A DNA stretch of 64,000 bases from JAQGMV01 sp035626595 (lineage in GTDB: Bacteria > Pseudomonadota > Gammaproteobacteria > Burkholderiales > SG8-41), in NCBI GenBank assembly GCA_035626595.1, contig DASPNJ010000068.1:4403-68402 (forward strand), read 5' to 3'. Below, piece after piece: positions 50,726-59,526 of the stretch (positions within the stretch are counted from its first letter, which is position 1; every line of letters begins with the position of its first letter). The translations under genes and the position numbers were made by a program. The notes under the pieces were generated by a model. That model ran no database searches, was not told the origin of the DNA, and saw only the letters and a list, made by a program, of their open reading frames with translations.

Positions 50726-52153
50726 CTAGGAAGTGAGGCTCGCGCCGGCGCGCTGGACTGTAGCACGAGGCGATGGGCTCTCCATCGCATCGTTCACCGC
50801 ACGGACATCGACCAGCGTCTCCAGCGCCGTGATCGCTGCATGCACCCGCGCCGTCGCATCGGCCGGCAGCACGCGCAGCGCGCAGTTCTCGAACTTCTCC
50901 TTCAGGCGCTCCGGCGGCAGCGCCACCTCGACCGTACGGCCCGCGGGCTGGTCGACCTTGGCCGAGAGCACGGTGCCGCCGTGCAGCGTTACTTTGACTT
51001 CGGCGCCGAAGTGGTTCTCTGCCGGGAACTGCTCGGTCGTGTACGGCGCGACTTCGATGCGTGACATGACCGCGCGCACCGCGGGATCGGTGTACGCGTC
51101 GCCTTCGAAGTGCTCGATGGTCACCTTGCGATCAACGAGCGCGCGGGCGAGACAGTACTGCACGCTGAATTTCGCGTCCTTGGTGCTCTGCGGATCCGGA
51201 CGGTTCGTGTGCTCCAGGCGCCGCTCGTGTGTCCAGCTCTGGATGCGTCCGACCGCGTCCCGCTTGAGGTCATGCGTACGCGCGAGCGCCAGCATCGCGT
51301 CGATCGCGGGATGCGTGCTGCCGCAACACGGGTATTGCTTGATCGCGATGCCGGGTTGCACGATGTCGAATGGCTTGCCCCATGCGGGCAGTATTCTGCC
51401 GGCGTCGTAGTTGCCGGCGCCGTTGAACACTTCGAAGTAGCCCTGCTTGTGCTCGAACGCGACGGGGCTCGCGGTGTAGTCCTCGCGCGCGAGCAGCGCG
51501 GCAAAGAGGCCGCTGCGCGCGCAGTGGCCGATGTGCAGCGGCTTTACGTACGTCCCGAAGTTCGATTTGATTCCCGCCGCGAGCGACGCCGCGATGGCGA
51601 GCGCGGTTGCCGTGCGTTCGGCATCGAGCCCGAGCAGCTTCGCGCACGCGGCCGCCGCGCCGAACACGCCGATCGTGGTCGTGGGATGCCAGCCGCGCGT
51701 GTACTGGTAGAAGTTCACCCCGAGCGAGATCTTGCATTCGGTCTCGAAGCCGGCGACGTATGCGGTGATGAAGTCGCGGCCGCTCGCGCCGGTTTGATCC
51801 GCCAGCGCGAACAGTGCCGGTAGGATCGGCGCGGACGGGTGTCCGCCCAGCGTGTTGTTGCAGTCGTCGAAATCGAGGGCATGCGACGCGGTGCCGTTCA
51901 CGAGCGCGGCATCGAGCGGGCCGACGCGATTGCCCGTGCCGAGCACGAGGCTCGGGCCGCCGGAGGAGATCACGCGCGCGACGAGCGTGGCCGATGGGTC
52001 GGCGCTTCCGGCGAGCGTCACGCCGACCGTGTCGAGTACGCCGATCTTCGCCCAGTGCACGGCTTCCGGCGGCAGGTCCTCGTAACGAAGCCCGGTGATG
52101 CGTCTTGCAAGCTCAAGCGCGAATCCCATCAGTTCATCCTCACGTTCATTCAC
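50726..52153 (-). CDS. MmgE/PrpD family protein (second copy)
   Basis: 475 residues from GTG at 52153, which overlaps the DUF4387 stop (GTGA). Motifs: VLDTVGVTLAGSADPSATLV, LVNGTASHALDFDDCNNTLGGHPSAPILPALFALADQ, GWHPTTTIGVFGAAAACAKLLGL and HIGHCARSGLFAALLAREDYTASP. Conserved KQYPCCGSTHPAIDAM near residue 280 is also family-typical. It belongs to the same operon as AtuA/DUF1446 and DUF4387. The substrate is unknown. Confidence 0.9.
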   Translation of the reverse strand: MNEREDELMGFALELARRITGLRYEDLPPEAVHWAKIGVLDTVGVTLAGSADPSATLVARVISSGGPSLVLGTGNRVGPLDAALVNGTASHALDFDDCNNTLGGHPSAPILPALFALADQTGASGRDFITAYVAGFETECKISLGVNFYQYTRGWHPTTTIGVFGAAAACAKLLGLDAERTATALAIAASLAAGIKSNFGTYVKPLHIGHCARSGLFAALLAREDYTASPVAFEHKQGYFEVFNGAGNYDAGRILPAWGKPFDIVQPGIAIKQYPCCGSTHPAIDAMLALARTHDLKRDAVGRIQSWTHERRLEHTNRPDPQSTKDAKFSVQYCLARALVDRKVTIEHFEGDAYTDPAVRAVMSRIEVAPYTTEQFPAENHFGAEVKVTLHGGTVLSAKVDQPAGRTVEVALPPERLKEKFENCALRVLPADATARVHAAITALETLVDVRAVNDAMESPSPRATVQRAGASLTS

Positions 52154-52458
52154 GGGATCTCGATGTCCATGAGCGGCGCGTACTGCTGCCCGCCATGGCC
52201 GTCGGCGTCGTACAGATCGCCCTGTACCGCCGGGCGCGGAATCGTGGCTTTGACCGCGAGCGCGTTGTCGCAGTAGAAGAACTTGACCCGCTCGGGCGAC
52301 AAGCCATAGCGCTGCGCCACTGCCTCGCGCGTGAGCGCGCCGGAGCGCTTCACGCGCTCGTAGCGCGCGGCGTCTTCGAACATCACGTCGAAGGTGAGCT
52401 CGAACGGGCCGGCGTTCTTGCTGCGGATCAGCCGCGCGAGCTCGGCGAGCATCGTCAT
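52150..52458 (-). CDS. DUF4387 family protein
   Basis: 102 residues: LIRSKNAGPFELTFDVMFEDAARYERVKRSG, YGLSPERVKFFYCDNALAVKATIPRP and GDLYDADGHGGQQYAPLMDIEIP, all typical of DUF4387. These small proteins are almost always encoded with AtuA/DUF1446 proteins and may act as a second subunit. Both its ends overlap neighbours by 4 nt (ATGA with AtuA, GTGA with MmgE/PrpD), the tightest coupling in the cluster. Confidence 0.88.
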   Translation of the reverse strand: MTMLAELARLIRSKNAGPFELTFDVMFEDAARYERVKRSGALTREAVAQRYGLSPERVKFFYCDNALAVKATIPRPAVQGDLYDADGHGGQQYAPLMDIEIP

Positions 52459-53858
52459 TCGGGAATCTCTTCGAACAAAGCGCCCTCGACCGCGTACCAG
52501 CGCGTGCGGAACATCTCGAGCGGATCGTCCGGCTCGACGACGTGATTCACGTTGAAGCGGTAGACGGCGCCGCGATCGAGATGCGCCGGGTTATAGGGGC
52601 AGGCGAGCGCGGTGATGAGCCCGCTCCATTCCGGAATCGGCAGGTGCAGCCCCTGGTGGCGGACGATGCCGGCGATCGAGCTCGCGATCTCCTGCGTGGG
52701 CGCAGTGATCTCGATGATGAGGCACAGCTCGTGCGACCGGATCTCCTTGACCGGCTCCAGCGGACCCATCGTGCCGTTCTTGCCGTAGACGCGGATGTGC
52801 ACGACGTAGTCGGCGCGTTTGAGCGTCTCGCCGTAGACCTGATTGACGCGCGCATGGATGCGCTCGGTCAGCCGCCCGGTCCAGTCGTCGATCTGCCGGA
52901 TGATGAACGGATCGCGCACCGAGCCGATCACGATGCTCTGGTAACCGGCTTTTTCCGCGCCTTCGAGCTTCACCGTGTAGCGCGGCGCGGGAAGGAAGCG
53001 GCTGCCGCTCACTTTCACCGCACGTTCGCCGTGCTGCTCGTATCGGCTTTCCGTCAAGTCGAGGGTGCCCGAAGATTCGATGAGCCGGAAGGGATCGGCG
53101 TTTTCGTACAGGCTGTGCGAGGCGATGCTCTGCGGCGTGCACATGAGCGTTTCGTCCGGTGCCTCGACGATGAAGTGGTCCTCGCGCACCCACGCGAACA
53201 TGCAGTCGGGCGTGCGGCGGTTCACGACAGCGGCCGCGCCGCACTCCAGGATCTTCGCCGCGTGCCACGCGATGCCCTCGGAAAAATCGCGCATCACGGG
53301 CATGGCGGCGAAGATCGCGCAATCGCTCGCGCGGCCGGCGACGACCACGTCGGCACCCAGCTCCAGCGCGCGCATGAACGGCTCGGCGCCCATCATGCCG
53401 ACGATGCAGGCGCTGCGGTCGATCGTCGCCTCCTCGAACGGCGGCGCCGGATCCAGCGGCTTGATCCGGCCCTCGCGCAGGCGCTTCTTCAGATAGGTCT
53501 TGTCCTGCTGTGCATGCACGACCGCGAGACGAAATGCGAGGGCCTCCTCGTGCGCGATCTCTTTCACGATGTCGCAGAACCACTCGACGTGCGGATCGCC
53601 GCCGGCTGTGCCGGCGGAGCCGATCAGGAGCGGCACGCCGATACGGCGCGCGCCCTTGAGCATCAGGCGCAGGTCGCGTTTCACCGCCGCGCGCGGAAAC
53701 GCCGCTTCGCCGGTGCCGAGATGGCTGGGGCCGGGATCGGTCGAGCCCGCATCGCAGCCGATGAAGTGCGGCCGCAGTGCAAGCGCTTTCTCAAAGGAGG
53801 ATTCGAGGAAGCCCGATCCGCAAACGCCTGTGGGAGAAAGGATGCGGATCTCGTTCAT
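52455..53858 (-). CDS. AtuA/DUF1446 family protein
   Basis: 467 residues. Motifs: MNEIRILSPTGVCGSGFLE, FIGCDAGSTDPGPSHLGTG, GVPLLIGSAGTAGGDPHVEW, GADVVVAGRASDCAIFAA, and GIAWHAAKILECGAA. The family was named for acyclic terpene utilisation (AtuA) and its reaction is unproven. The start is the ATG at 53858, in a divergent gap shared with the TTT receptor. It is the first gene of the set AtuA-DUF4387-MmgE/PrpD-TcuA-like-MmgE/PrpD. Confidence 0.88.
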   Translation of the reverse strand: MNEIRILSPTGVCGSGFLESSFEKALALRPHFIGCDAGSTDPGPSHLGTGEAAFPRAAVKRDLRLMLKGARRIGVPLLIGSAGTAGGDPHVEWFCDIVKEIAHEEALAFRLAVVHAQQDKTYLKKRLREGRIKPLDPAPPFEEATIDRSACIVGMMGAEPFMRALELGADVVVAGRASDCAIFAAMPVMRDFSEGIAWHAAKILECGAAAVVNRRTPDCMFAWVREDHFIVEAPDETLMCTPQSIASHSLYENADPFRLIESSGTLDLTESRYEQHGERAVKVSGSRFLPAPRYTVKLEGAEKAGYQSIVIGSVRDPFIIRQIDDWTGRLTERIHARVNQVYGETLKRADYVVHIRVYGKNGTMGPLEPVKEIRSHELCLIIEITAPTQEIASSIAGIVRHQGLHLPIPEWSGLITALACPYNPAHLDRGAVYRFNVNHVVEPDDPLEMFRTRWYAVEGALFEEIPE

Positions 53859-53899
53859 GGCTTAAAGGCGCCGCGGGCGAGCGCCCGTGATCGGCGACC

Positions 53900-53905
53900 T
53901 ATAAT
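53900..53905 (+). promoter_or_regulatory. -10 box upstream of the second TTT receptor
   Basis: TATAAT at 53900-53905 lies 34 nt before the ATG at 53939. No clear -35 is seen. AGGAGA at 53930-53935 provides the ribosome-binding site. Confidence 0.5.
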
Positions 53906-53938
53906 GAGCGGCCGATAATATCATCACGAGGAGAAATC

Positions 53939-54934
53939 ATGAATCGCGCAAGATCGTTCGCGTATGCCGCACTGGCGTCGCTCTGCCTTGCCGCCGCCGG
54001 TGCGCAGGCGGCGGGCTATCCGGACAAGCCGATCGAGATGGTGGTCGCGGGCAGTCCCGGTGGCGGGCTCGACCTGCTCGGACGCGCGCTCGACAACGCG
54101 CTGCACGAAACGAAGTTGCTGCAGCAGCCGTTCGTGATCAAGAACATGGGCGGCGCCGGCGGCAACGTCGCGAAGGCCTACATCCACCAGCGCAAGGGCG
54201 ACCCGCATTTCGTCTACGTCGAGTCGAACCGGATCTACGTGGCACGCATCGTCGGTACGACCCCGCTGACCTATGCGGACGTGACGCCGCTCGCGCGGCT
54301 CATGACCGAGTATCTCGTCTGGGCGGTGCGCGCCGACTCGCCTTTGAAGAGCGCGAAGGACGTGCTCGCGAAGGCGAAATCGAACCCGGCTTCCGTCACC
54401 TTCGGGGTTGGCACGGTGCCGAGCAACGACCAGATGAATATCCTGCGGCCGGCGCTCTCTCAGGGCATCGACGCGAAGTCGCTGAAGGTCGTCACGTTCA
54501 AGAGCGGCGGCGATCTGATGATTCAGCTCCTGGGCGGCCATGTCGACGTGATCTCGACGGGGCTTTCGGAAGCCATCGAACAGGCGAAAGCCGGGAAGGT
54601 CCGTTTGATCGCGGTGTCGGCGCCCGCTGCGCTGCCGGGTGAGTTCTCGAAAATCCCGACGTGGAAATCGATGGGTATCGACGTGGAGATCCTGCACTGG
54701 CGGGGACTCTTCGCGCCGCCCGGCATTCCGGCCGAAGCCGTGAAGTTCTGGGACTCGACGCTCGCCAAGCTCGTGAAAACCGCCGCGTGGAAGAAATACC
54801 TCGAGCAGTACCAGTGGTTCGACGCCTATGCGGACTCGGCGACGTTCACGCGCGATCTGCAGCGCGAGAGCGACATCTACGCGAAGATCCTGACCGATCT
54901 CGGTATGGCCAAGGGTCTCGCGCAGAAGAAATAG
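53939..54934 (+). CDS. Tripartite tricarboxylate transporter receptor (Bug family)
   Basis: 331 residues. Signal peptide MNRARSFAYAALASLCLAAAGAQA, then YPDKPIEMVVAGSPGGGLDLLGRALDNAL and the GGAGGNVAKAYIHQRKGD region that replaces the more usual RPGAGG. It is divergent from the AtuA operon and only distantly similar to the receptor at 44870, so the two probably bind different solutes. Its TAG (54932-54934) directly abuts the 3' CCA end of selC on the other strand. Confidence 0.88.
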   Translation: MNRARSFAYAALASLCLAAAGAQAAGYPDKPIEMVVAGSPGGGLDLLGRALDNALHETKLLQQPFVIKNMGGAGGNVAKAYIHQRKGDPHFVYVESNRIYVARIVGTTPLTYADVTPLARLMTEYLVWAVRADSPLKSAKDVLAKAKSNPASVTFGVGTVPSNDQMNILRPALSQGIDAKSLKVVTFKSGGDLMIQLLGGHVDVISTGLSEAIEQAKAGKVRLIAVSAPAALPGEFSKIPTWKSMGIDVEILHWRGLFAPPGIPAEAVKFWDSTLAKLVKTAAWKKYLEQYQWFDAYADSATFTRDLQRESDIYAKILTDLGMAKGLAQKK

Positions 54935-55029
54935 TGGCGGAAGAGAGTGGGAGTCGAACCCACGCAGGACCGCCTGCGGCCCCTACCGGGTTTGAAGTCC
55001 GGCCGCCCCACCGGGAGCGATTCCCTTCC
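54935..55029 (-). tRNA. selC: tRNA-Sec (anticodon UCA)
   Basis: 95 nt with an encoded CCA. The acceptor arm is 8 bp (GGAAGGGA with TCTCTTCC, one G-U), one longer than in normal tRNAs. The anticodon stem-loop is CCGGACTTCAAACCCGG with TCA at 54995-54993. A long variable arm (GGGGCCGCAGGCGGTCC) and the T-loop GGTTCGACTCC follow. The layout matches E. coli selC almost base for base in the invariant parts. It is transcribed on the same strand as selA and selB and ends against the TTT receptor stop codon. Confidence 0.96.
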
Positions 55030-55076
55030 TCGGGTCGAAAAGCCCCCGCATTTTAACGGCTAAACCGTAAGGAAAC

Positions 55077-55138
55077 GAGGTTACGCAGGGAACACGGAGC
55101 GCCGAAGGCGCGACCTGCATGGGTTTCCCTCTGTTCGT
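55077..55138 (+). repeat. Dispersed repeat B, copy 3
   Basis: GAGGTTACGCAGGGAACACGG, an inner stem GCGCC/GGCGC, then GGGTTTCCCTCTGTTCGT. It lies between selC and the thioredoxin-reductase-like gene. Confidence 0.65.
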
Positions 55139-55157
55139 AGGGCTGCGAGGCCCGAGC

Positions 55158-56063
55158 CTACTGCAAGCGCAGCCCGAATACCGCGCGCTTCGCTTCGTCG
55201 AGCGCGTGCTCGAGCGTGCCGCCGAAGCCACTCCTCACCGCGCCGATCGCGGAGATGCGCGGCGCGGCGGTCGCGAAGGCGTCGTTCGTACGCACGAAAC
55301 CGTAGTCGTCGCGCTCGACCTCATGCGGCAGGAACTCCGCATTGGGCGCGAGGCCGATGTAAGCGAAGACGCCGGCGCACGGCAGCTCCTCGATGCGGCC
55401 GTCCGTATGTCTCACGCGAGCCTTCTCGACCATTTTGCCGCCGAGAATCGCGTCGAGCGTCGCCTTGCGGATGATCGTCACCTTGCCGTTCGCTTTGACC
55501 TGCTCGACGAAATGCGGGCTCGCGCGGAACGTGTCGCCGCGGTGGACGAGGATCACGCGCCGGCAGTATTGCGCGAGCACCAGCGCTTCCTGGAATGCCG
55601 AATCGCCGCCGCCGACGACGATCGCGTCCTCGTTCTGATACATCGGACCGTCGCAGTCGGCGCATTGCGACACGCCACGCCCTTCGAATTCGCTCTCACC
55701 CGGGATGCCGAGCTTTTTCAGCCGCGCGCCCGACGCCACGATCACGTGGCGCGCGGTATGCGAGCCCGATTCGGTGACCACTTCGACGCAGTCGCCGACG
55801 GCGCGCACACCCGTCACGGTTTCCGGCATGCTGGTCACGCCCGCCTCGCCGTTCTGCTGCATCATCTCGGCCGCGAGCTCCGCGCCCGAAGTCGGCCGGC
55901 CGGGCGGGGCGGGCTCGAGCTCGTTCACGTTGATCACGAGGCCGCCGAAGAGCTGCTGCTCGATCGAGGCGACCTTCAGCCCCGCTTTCGCGGCTTCGCC
56001 CGCCGCGGCAAGGCCGGACACGCCTTCACCGATCACGATTACGTTGTAGGTTGCCTGTGCCAT
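55158..56063 (-). CDS. Thioredoxin-reductase-like FAD/NAD(P)H oxidoreductase
   Basis: 301 residues. The FAD site is NVIVIGEGVSGLAAAGEAAKAG, with Glu in place of the usual second Gly of GxGxxG. The redox pair is CADC in GVSQCADCDGPMY, the NAD(P)H site is AIVVGGGDSAFQEAL, and the C-terminal FAD motif is AIGAVRSGFGGTLEHALDEAKRAV. It starts 13 nt after the selB stop and runs with selA and selB, so it may reduce the Sec-glutaredoxin encoded upstream. That link is inferred from position only. Confidence 0.87.
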   Translation of the reverse strand: MAQATYNVIVIGEGVSGLAAAGEAAKAGLKVASIEQQLFGGLVINVNELEPAPPGRPTSGAELAAEMMQQNGEAGVTSMPETVTGVRAVGDCVEVVTESGSHTARHVIVASGARLKKLGIPGESEFEGRGVSQCADCDGPMYQNEDAIVVGGGDSAFQEALVLAQYCRRVILVHRGDTFRASPHFVEQVKANGKVTIIRKATLDAILGGKMVEKARVRHTDGRIEELPCAGVFAYIGLAPNAEFLPHEVERDDYGFVRTNDAFATAAPRISAIGAVRSGFGGTLEHALDEAKRAVFGLRLQ

Positions 56064-56076
56064 CGCTTCGAGCCTT

Positions 56077-58077
56077 TCATCGTCTGTAGGTTGGTGCCGG
56101 CCGGCGCGCTGGCGCGGGTTTCGGCGCGGGCTTGGCCGTCGCCGGCGGACGCGCGGGCGCTGTCGCGGCGCCGAGTATGGGTACGAAATCCTTGCGCATC
56201 TTGCGGGCGTCGCCTACACGCTGCGTGATGCCGAGGCCGTCGAGAAATTCGAGGATCTCGATGGCGAGGCTGCGTCCGACGCCGGTGGCATCGCGATACT
56301 GCGCGGCGGTGAACTGGCCGTTCGGCTGCGCCTGCGCGGTGGCTTGCGCGATCGCCGCGAGCGTCGCCAGTGTGGCGCGCGGATAGAAGCGGTCACCGGT
56401 CACGCGCATGACCTCGCCGGTCTTCGCCTTGCGGTACAGAAAATCCTTGACGATCGGTTCCTTCAACTTCAGCTGCGCGGCGAGGTCGCGCAGCGGCGGC
56501 GCATTGAAGCCCGCGCCTTCGAGCGCGGGACGCACCGTCTGCCACAAGCGGGCGTCGGCTTCGTTGGCGGTGGCGTTGTGGCCGGGCAGCCGCGCGGTGG
56601 AGCCGCTCGCCTCGATCCTGCGTTCGTCGGCGAGGCGCCGCAGCACCGAACCGAAGGCGTCCGCGTCGAGGTCCGGCGCGATTGTCTTGCGCAGCGCCTC
56701 GATCTCGTGTCCGGGCGCCTGCGGATTTGCGCGGTGGAACTCGCCCAACGCACGCACGATCGCTTCGCGCACGGCGTCGATCCGCGCTTGCTTGACCGCC
56801 AGCCGTCCGTCCTTGCCGAGCCGCGCGATGCCGGCATGCTCGTACAGACGCGCGGTACGTTCCGGCGCGAGGTTGTAGACGAGCTCGAACCGCGCGAGGT
56901 CCACCGGTTGACCGCTCTCCAGCATTGCCGCCAGGGCGTCCTCGGCCGCGTCGTGCTCCAGCGCCGCAAGTTGCGCCGCGCGCTCCCGGCTTGCGCGTCG
57001 GCTCGCGGGGGCGAACGGATCGAGCACGAAGCCGCCGCCGAGCGTGCGGATCGCCGACTGATCGCGCACGATGAAGCGGTCGCCGCGCAGCGCGCAGATC
57101 GGCTGATCGAGAACGAGCTGGACGTAGGCGCTCGCGCCGGGCGCGATGTCTTCACCACGGCGCGTGGCGATGCGTGCGGTGACGTCGCTCGTGGCGAGAT
57201 GCAGGTGCACCGGCGTCCAGTGCTCGAGCGCGCTCGCTTCGGCGTCGAGCACTTTCAGGCGCGCATCGATGCGGCTCGTCGGATGGTGGAGCTCCGGCGC
57301 GAGCACCCAATCGCCACGGCGCACCGCGTCGAGCCCGGCGCCCGTCAGATTGAGCGCGCAGCGCTCGCCGGCCTGCGCGGCCTGTGCCGCCCGCCCGTGG
57401 ATCTGAATCCCGCGCACGCGCACCGGCAGCCCTGCCGGCGATATCGTCAGCCGGTCGCCCGGTTTCACCGTGCCGTTGAACACGGTGCCGGTGACGACCG
57501 TGCCGCTGCCCGCGACGCTGAACGCGCGATCGATCGCATAGCGCAGGTGCTGGCCCGGTGCGTGGCGCGCGGAGTGCCGCTGCGCTTCGGTGACGAGGCG
57601 CTCGCGCAGCGCATCGATGCCTTGCCCGGTCAGCGCGGACACCGCGAGCGTGGGAGCGCCAGCGAGCTGCGTTGGCGCGAGCAGCGCGGTGACCGCATCC
57701 TCGACTTCGCGCACCCGGGCGGCATCGACGCGGTCGCACTTGGTGATGACTGCGGCGCCGCGCGCGACGTGCAGGAGATCGAGAATGTGCAGGTGTTCGA
57801 TCGTCTGCGGCATGACACCGTCGTCCGCCGCCACGACCAGCAGCGCGAAATCGATGCCGCTCACGCCCGCGAGCATGTTTCGGATAAAGCGCTCGTGACC
57901 CGGCACGTCGACGAAACCGATCAAGCCGCCGCCTTCGAGCGGCAGGTACGCGAATCCCAGATCGATCGAGATCCCGCGCGCTTTTTCCTCCGGCAGGCGG
58001 TCGGTGTCCACGCCCGTGAGCGTTTTCACGAGCAGCGTCTTGCCGTGGTCGATGTGGCCTGCGGTCGCGACGATCAT
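56077..58077 (-). CDS. selB: Selenocysteine-specific elongation factor
   Basis: 666 residues. GTPase domain: MIVATAGHIDHGKTLLVKTLTG, the switch region EEKARGISIDLGFAYL, DVPGHERFIRNMLAG and TKCD. Domains II-III follow (GSGTVVTGTVFNGTVKPGD), then four winged-helix modules to about residue 630, which bind the SECIS hairpin, and a Pro/Ala/Arg tail. SelB delivers Sec-tRNA(Sec) to in-frame UGA codons. It starts 2 nt downstream of selA. Confidence 0.96.
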   Translation of the reverse strand: MIVATAGHIDHGKTLLVKTLTGVDTDRLPEEKARGISIDLGFAYLPLEGGGLIGFVDVPGHERFIRNMLAGVSGIDFALLVVAADDGVMPQTIEHLHILDLLHVARGAAVITKCDRVDAARVREVEDAVTALLAPTQLAGAPTLAVSALTGQGIDALRERLVTEAQRHSARHAPGQHLRYAIDRAFSVAGSGTVVTGTVFNGTVKPGDRLTISPAGLPVRVRGIQIHGRAAQAAQAGERCALNLTGAGLDAVRRGDWVLAPELHHPTSRIDARLKVLDAEASALEHWTPVHLHLATSDVTARIATRRGEDIAPGASAYVQLVLDQPICALRGDRFIVRDQSAIRTLGGGFVLDPFAPASRRASRERAAQLAALEHDAAEDALAAMLESGQPVDLARFELVYNLAPERTARLYEHAGIARLGKDGRLAVKQARIDAVREAIVRALGEFHRANPQAPGHEIEALRKTIAPDLDADAFGSVLRRLADERRIEASGSTARLPGHNATANEADARLWQTVRPALEGAGFNAPPLRDLAAQLKLKEPIVKDFLYRKAKTGEVMRVTGDRFYPRATLATLAAIAQATAQAQPNGQFTAAQYRDATGVGRSLAIEILEFLDGLGITQRVGDARKMRKDFVPILGAATAPARPPATAKPAPKPAPARRPAPTYRR

Positions 58078-58079
58078 GG

Positions 58080-59486
58080 TTACAGCTTCAAGTGCAGGAG
58101 TTGCGCGACGAACCCGGCTTCGTCGTCGAGACAGCGCAGATCCATGAGGAAAGCGCCTTCGGTGACGCGCCCGATCACCGGCATCGGCAGTGCGCGGAAC
58201 GCGTTCGCGATGCGCTGTGCGGCCGAGCCTTTCGTTTTTCCGGAGATCTCGACGGCAATGCCGGCGCTCGGCAGCGAATCCACGGGCAGCGAGCCGCTGC
58301 CGATCTGACTCTTGCACGCGCTCACCCGAGCCTGCGCGCGACTGCCCAGCGCCGCCTGCACCTGCGGCAGCAGCCGCGCCGCCTGCGCGTCGATATCGTC
58401 GAGGTCCCGCGTGAGAAATCGCAGCGTCGGCAGCTCTTGCGCGAGCTTATCGGGGTTGGCATAGAGCTTGAGCACGCTCTCGAGCGCCGCGAGAACCATC
58501 TTGTCCACCCGCAGCGCGCGTTTCATGGGGTTTTTCCGGATCCGCTCGACGAGATCCTTGCGCCCGACGATGAGGCCGGCCTGCGGACCGCCGAGCAGCT
58601 TGTCGCCGCTGAAGGTGACGATGTCGGCGCCGCTCGCGAGTGCTTCGCGCGGCGTCGGCTCGTGTGGCAGGCCGTACTCTTCCAGATCGACGAGCATGCC
58701 GCTGCCGAGATCGACCAGCATCGGCAGCCCGTGGTCGTGCGCGAGCTTCGCGAGCTCGGCTTCGGACACCGAAGCGGTGAAGCCCTGGATCGCGTAGTTG
58801 CTCGTGTGCACCTTCATGAGCGCCGCTACGCCCGGCCCGAGCGCTTCGGCGTAATCCTTGAGGTGCGTGCGGTTGGTCGTGCCAACCTCGCGCAGCTTGC
58901 AGCCGGAGCGCGTCATGATGTCGGGGATGCGGAACGCGCCGCCGATCTCGACGAGCTCGCCGCGCGAGACCAGCACTTCCTTGCGCGCCGCGACCGTGTT
59001 GAGCGTGAGATACACCGCGGCGGCATTGTTGTTCACGACGGCCGCACTCTCGGCGCCGGTGAGCCGCGTAAGCCAGCGCTCGACATGCGTATCGCGCTCG
59101 CCCCGCGCGGCGCCCTCGAGGTCGAATTCCAAATTGACCGGCCGCGTCATCGCCTGCATCACCGCTTCGGCGGCGGCCTGCGGCATCGGCGCGCGGCCAA
59201 GGTTCGTGTGCAGCACGGTGCCGGTGAGATTGAAAACGGCTCGCAGTGAAGGTTGTGTCTCGTGCGCGAGCCGCGAAGTGCACGCGGCGAGGAGCACTGC
59301 ATCGTCGAAATCGCCGTCGGGCGTAGCGTGCGCGAGCCGCCGGCGCTCTTCCTCGAGCAGCGCGCGCAGCGTATCGGTGACATGTGGACGGCCGTAGCGG
59401 CCGATGAGCGGTTCGACCCGGCTGTCGTTCAGCAGCCTGTCGATGGACGGCAACGCGCGACGCGCGGCGGGTCCGCCGTTCAGCAC
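58080..59486 (-). CDS. selA: L-seryl-tRNA(Sec) selenium transferase
   Basis: 468 residues from GTG at 59486. N-terminal RRALPSIDRLLNDSRVEPLI is typical of SelA. The PLP lysine lies in TFSGDKLLGGPQAGLIVGRKDLV, and VNNNAAAVYLTLNT, NREF-like FDLEGAARGERDTHVE and GTTNRTHLKDY are present. SelA converts seryl-tRNA(Sec) to selenocysteinyl-tRNA(Sec) using selenophosphate from SelD, which is not encoded here. The gene follows the UGA-containing selenoprotein gene by 40 nt. Confidence 0.96.
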   Translation of the reverse strand: MLNGGPAARRALPSIDRLLNDSRVEPLIGRYGRPHVTDTLRALLEEERRRLAHATPDGDFDDAVLLAACTSRLAHETQPSLRAVFNLTGTVLHTNLGRAPMPQAAAEAVMQAMTRPVNLEFDLEGAARGERDTHVERWLTRLTGAESAAVVNNNAAAVYLTLNTVAARKEVLVSRGELVEIGGAFRIPDIMTRSGCKLREVGTTNRTHLKDYAEALGPGVAALMKVHTSNYAIQGFTASVSEAELAKLAHDHGLPMLVDLGSGMLVDLEEYGLPHEPTPREALASGADIVTFSGDKLLGGPQAGLIVGRKDLVERIRKNPMKRALRVDKMVLAALESVLKLYANPDKLAQELPTLRFLTRDLDDIDAQAARLLPQVQAALGSRAQARVSACKSQIGSGSLPVDSLPSAGIAVEISGKTKGSAAQRIANAFRALPMPVIGRVTEGAFLMDLRCLDDEAGFVAQLLHLKL

Positions 59487-59526
59487 GGCGGCCGTCCCGA
59501 AGTAAAGCGATAGATCATGAGCCTTT

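Noticed and set aside
47748..52153. The two MmgE/PrpD genes as a recent tandem duplication
   Set aside because: They share family motifs only. Lengths, N-termini and most of the sequence differ, and a flavoprotein gene lies between them.
44870..54934. A complete tripartite tricarboxylate transporter
   Set aside because: Only the periplasmic receptors are present. No TctA- or TctB-like membrane genes are found in the window.
54935..55029. selC as an integration site for a genomic island
   Set aside because: selC is a classic island target in enterobacteria, but no integrase, direct repeat of the tRNA end or composition break is seen on either side.
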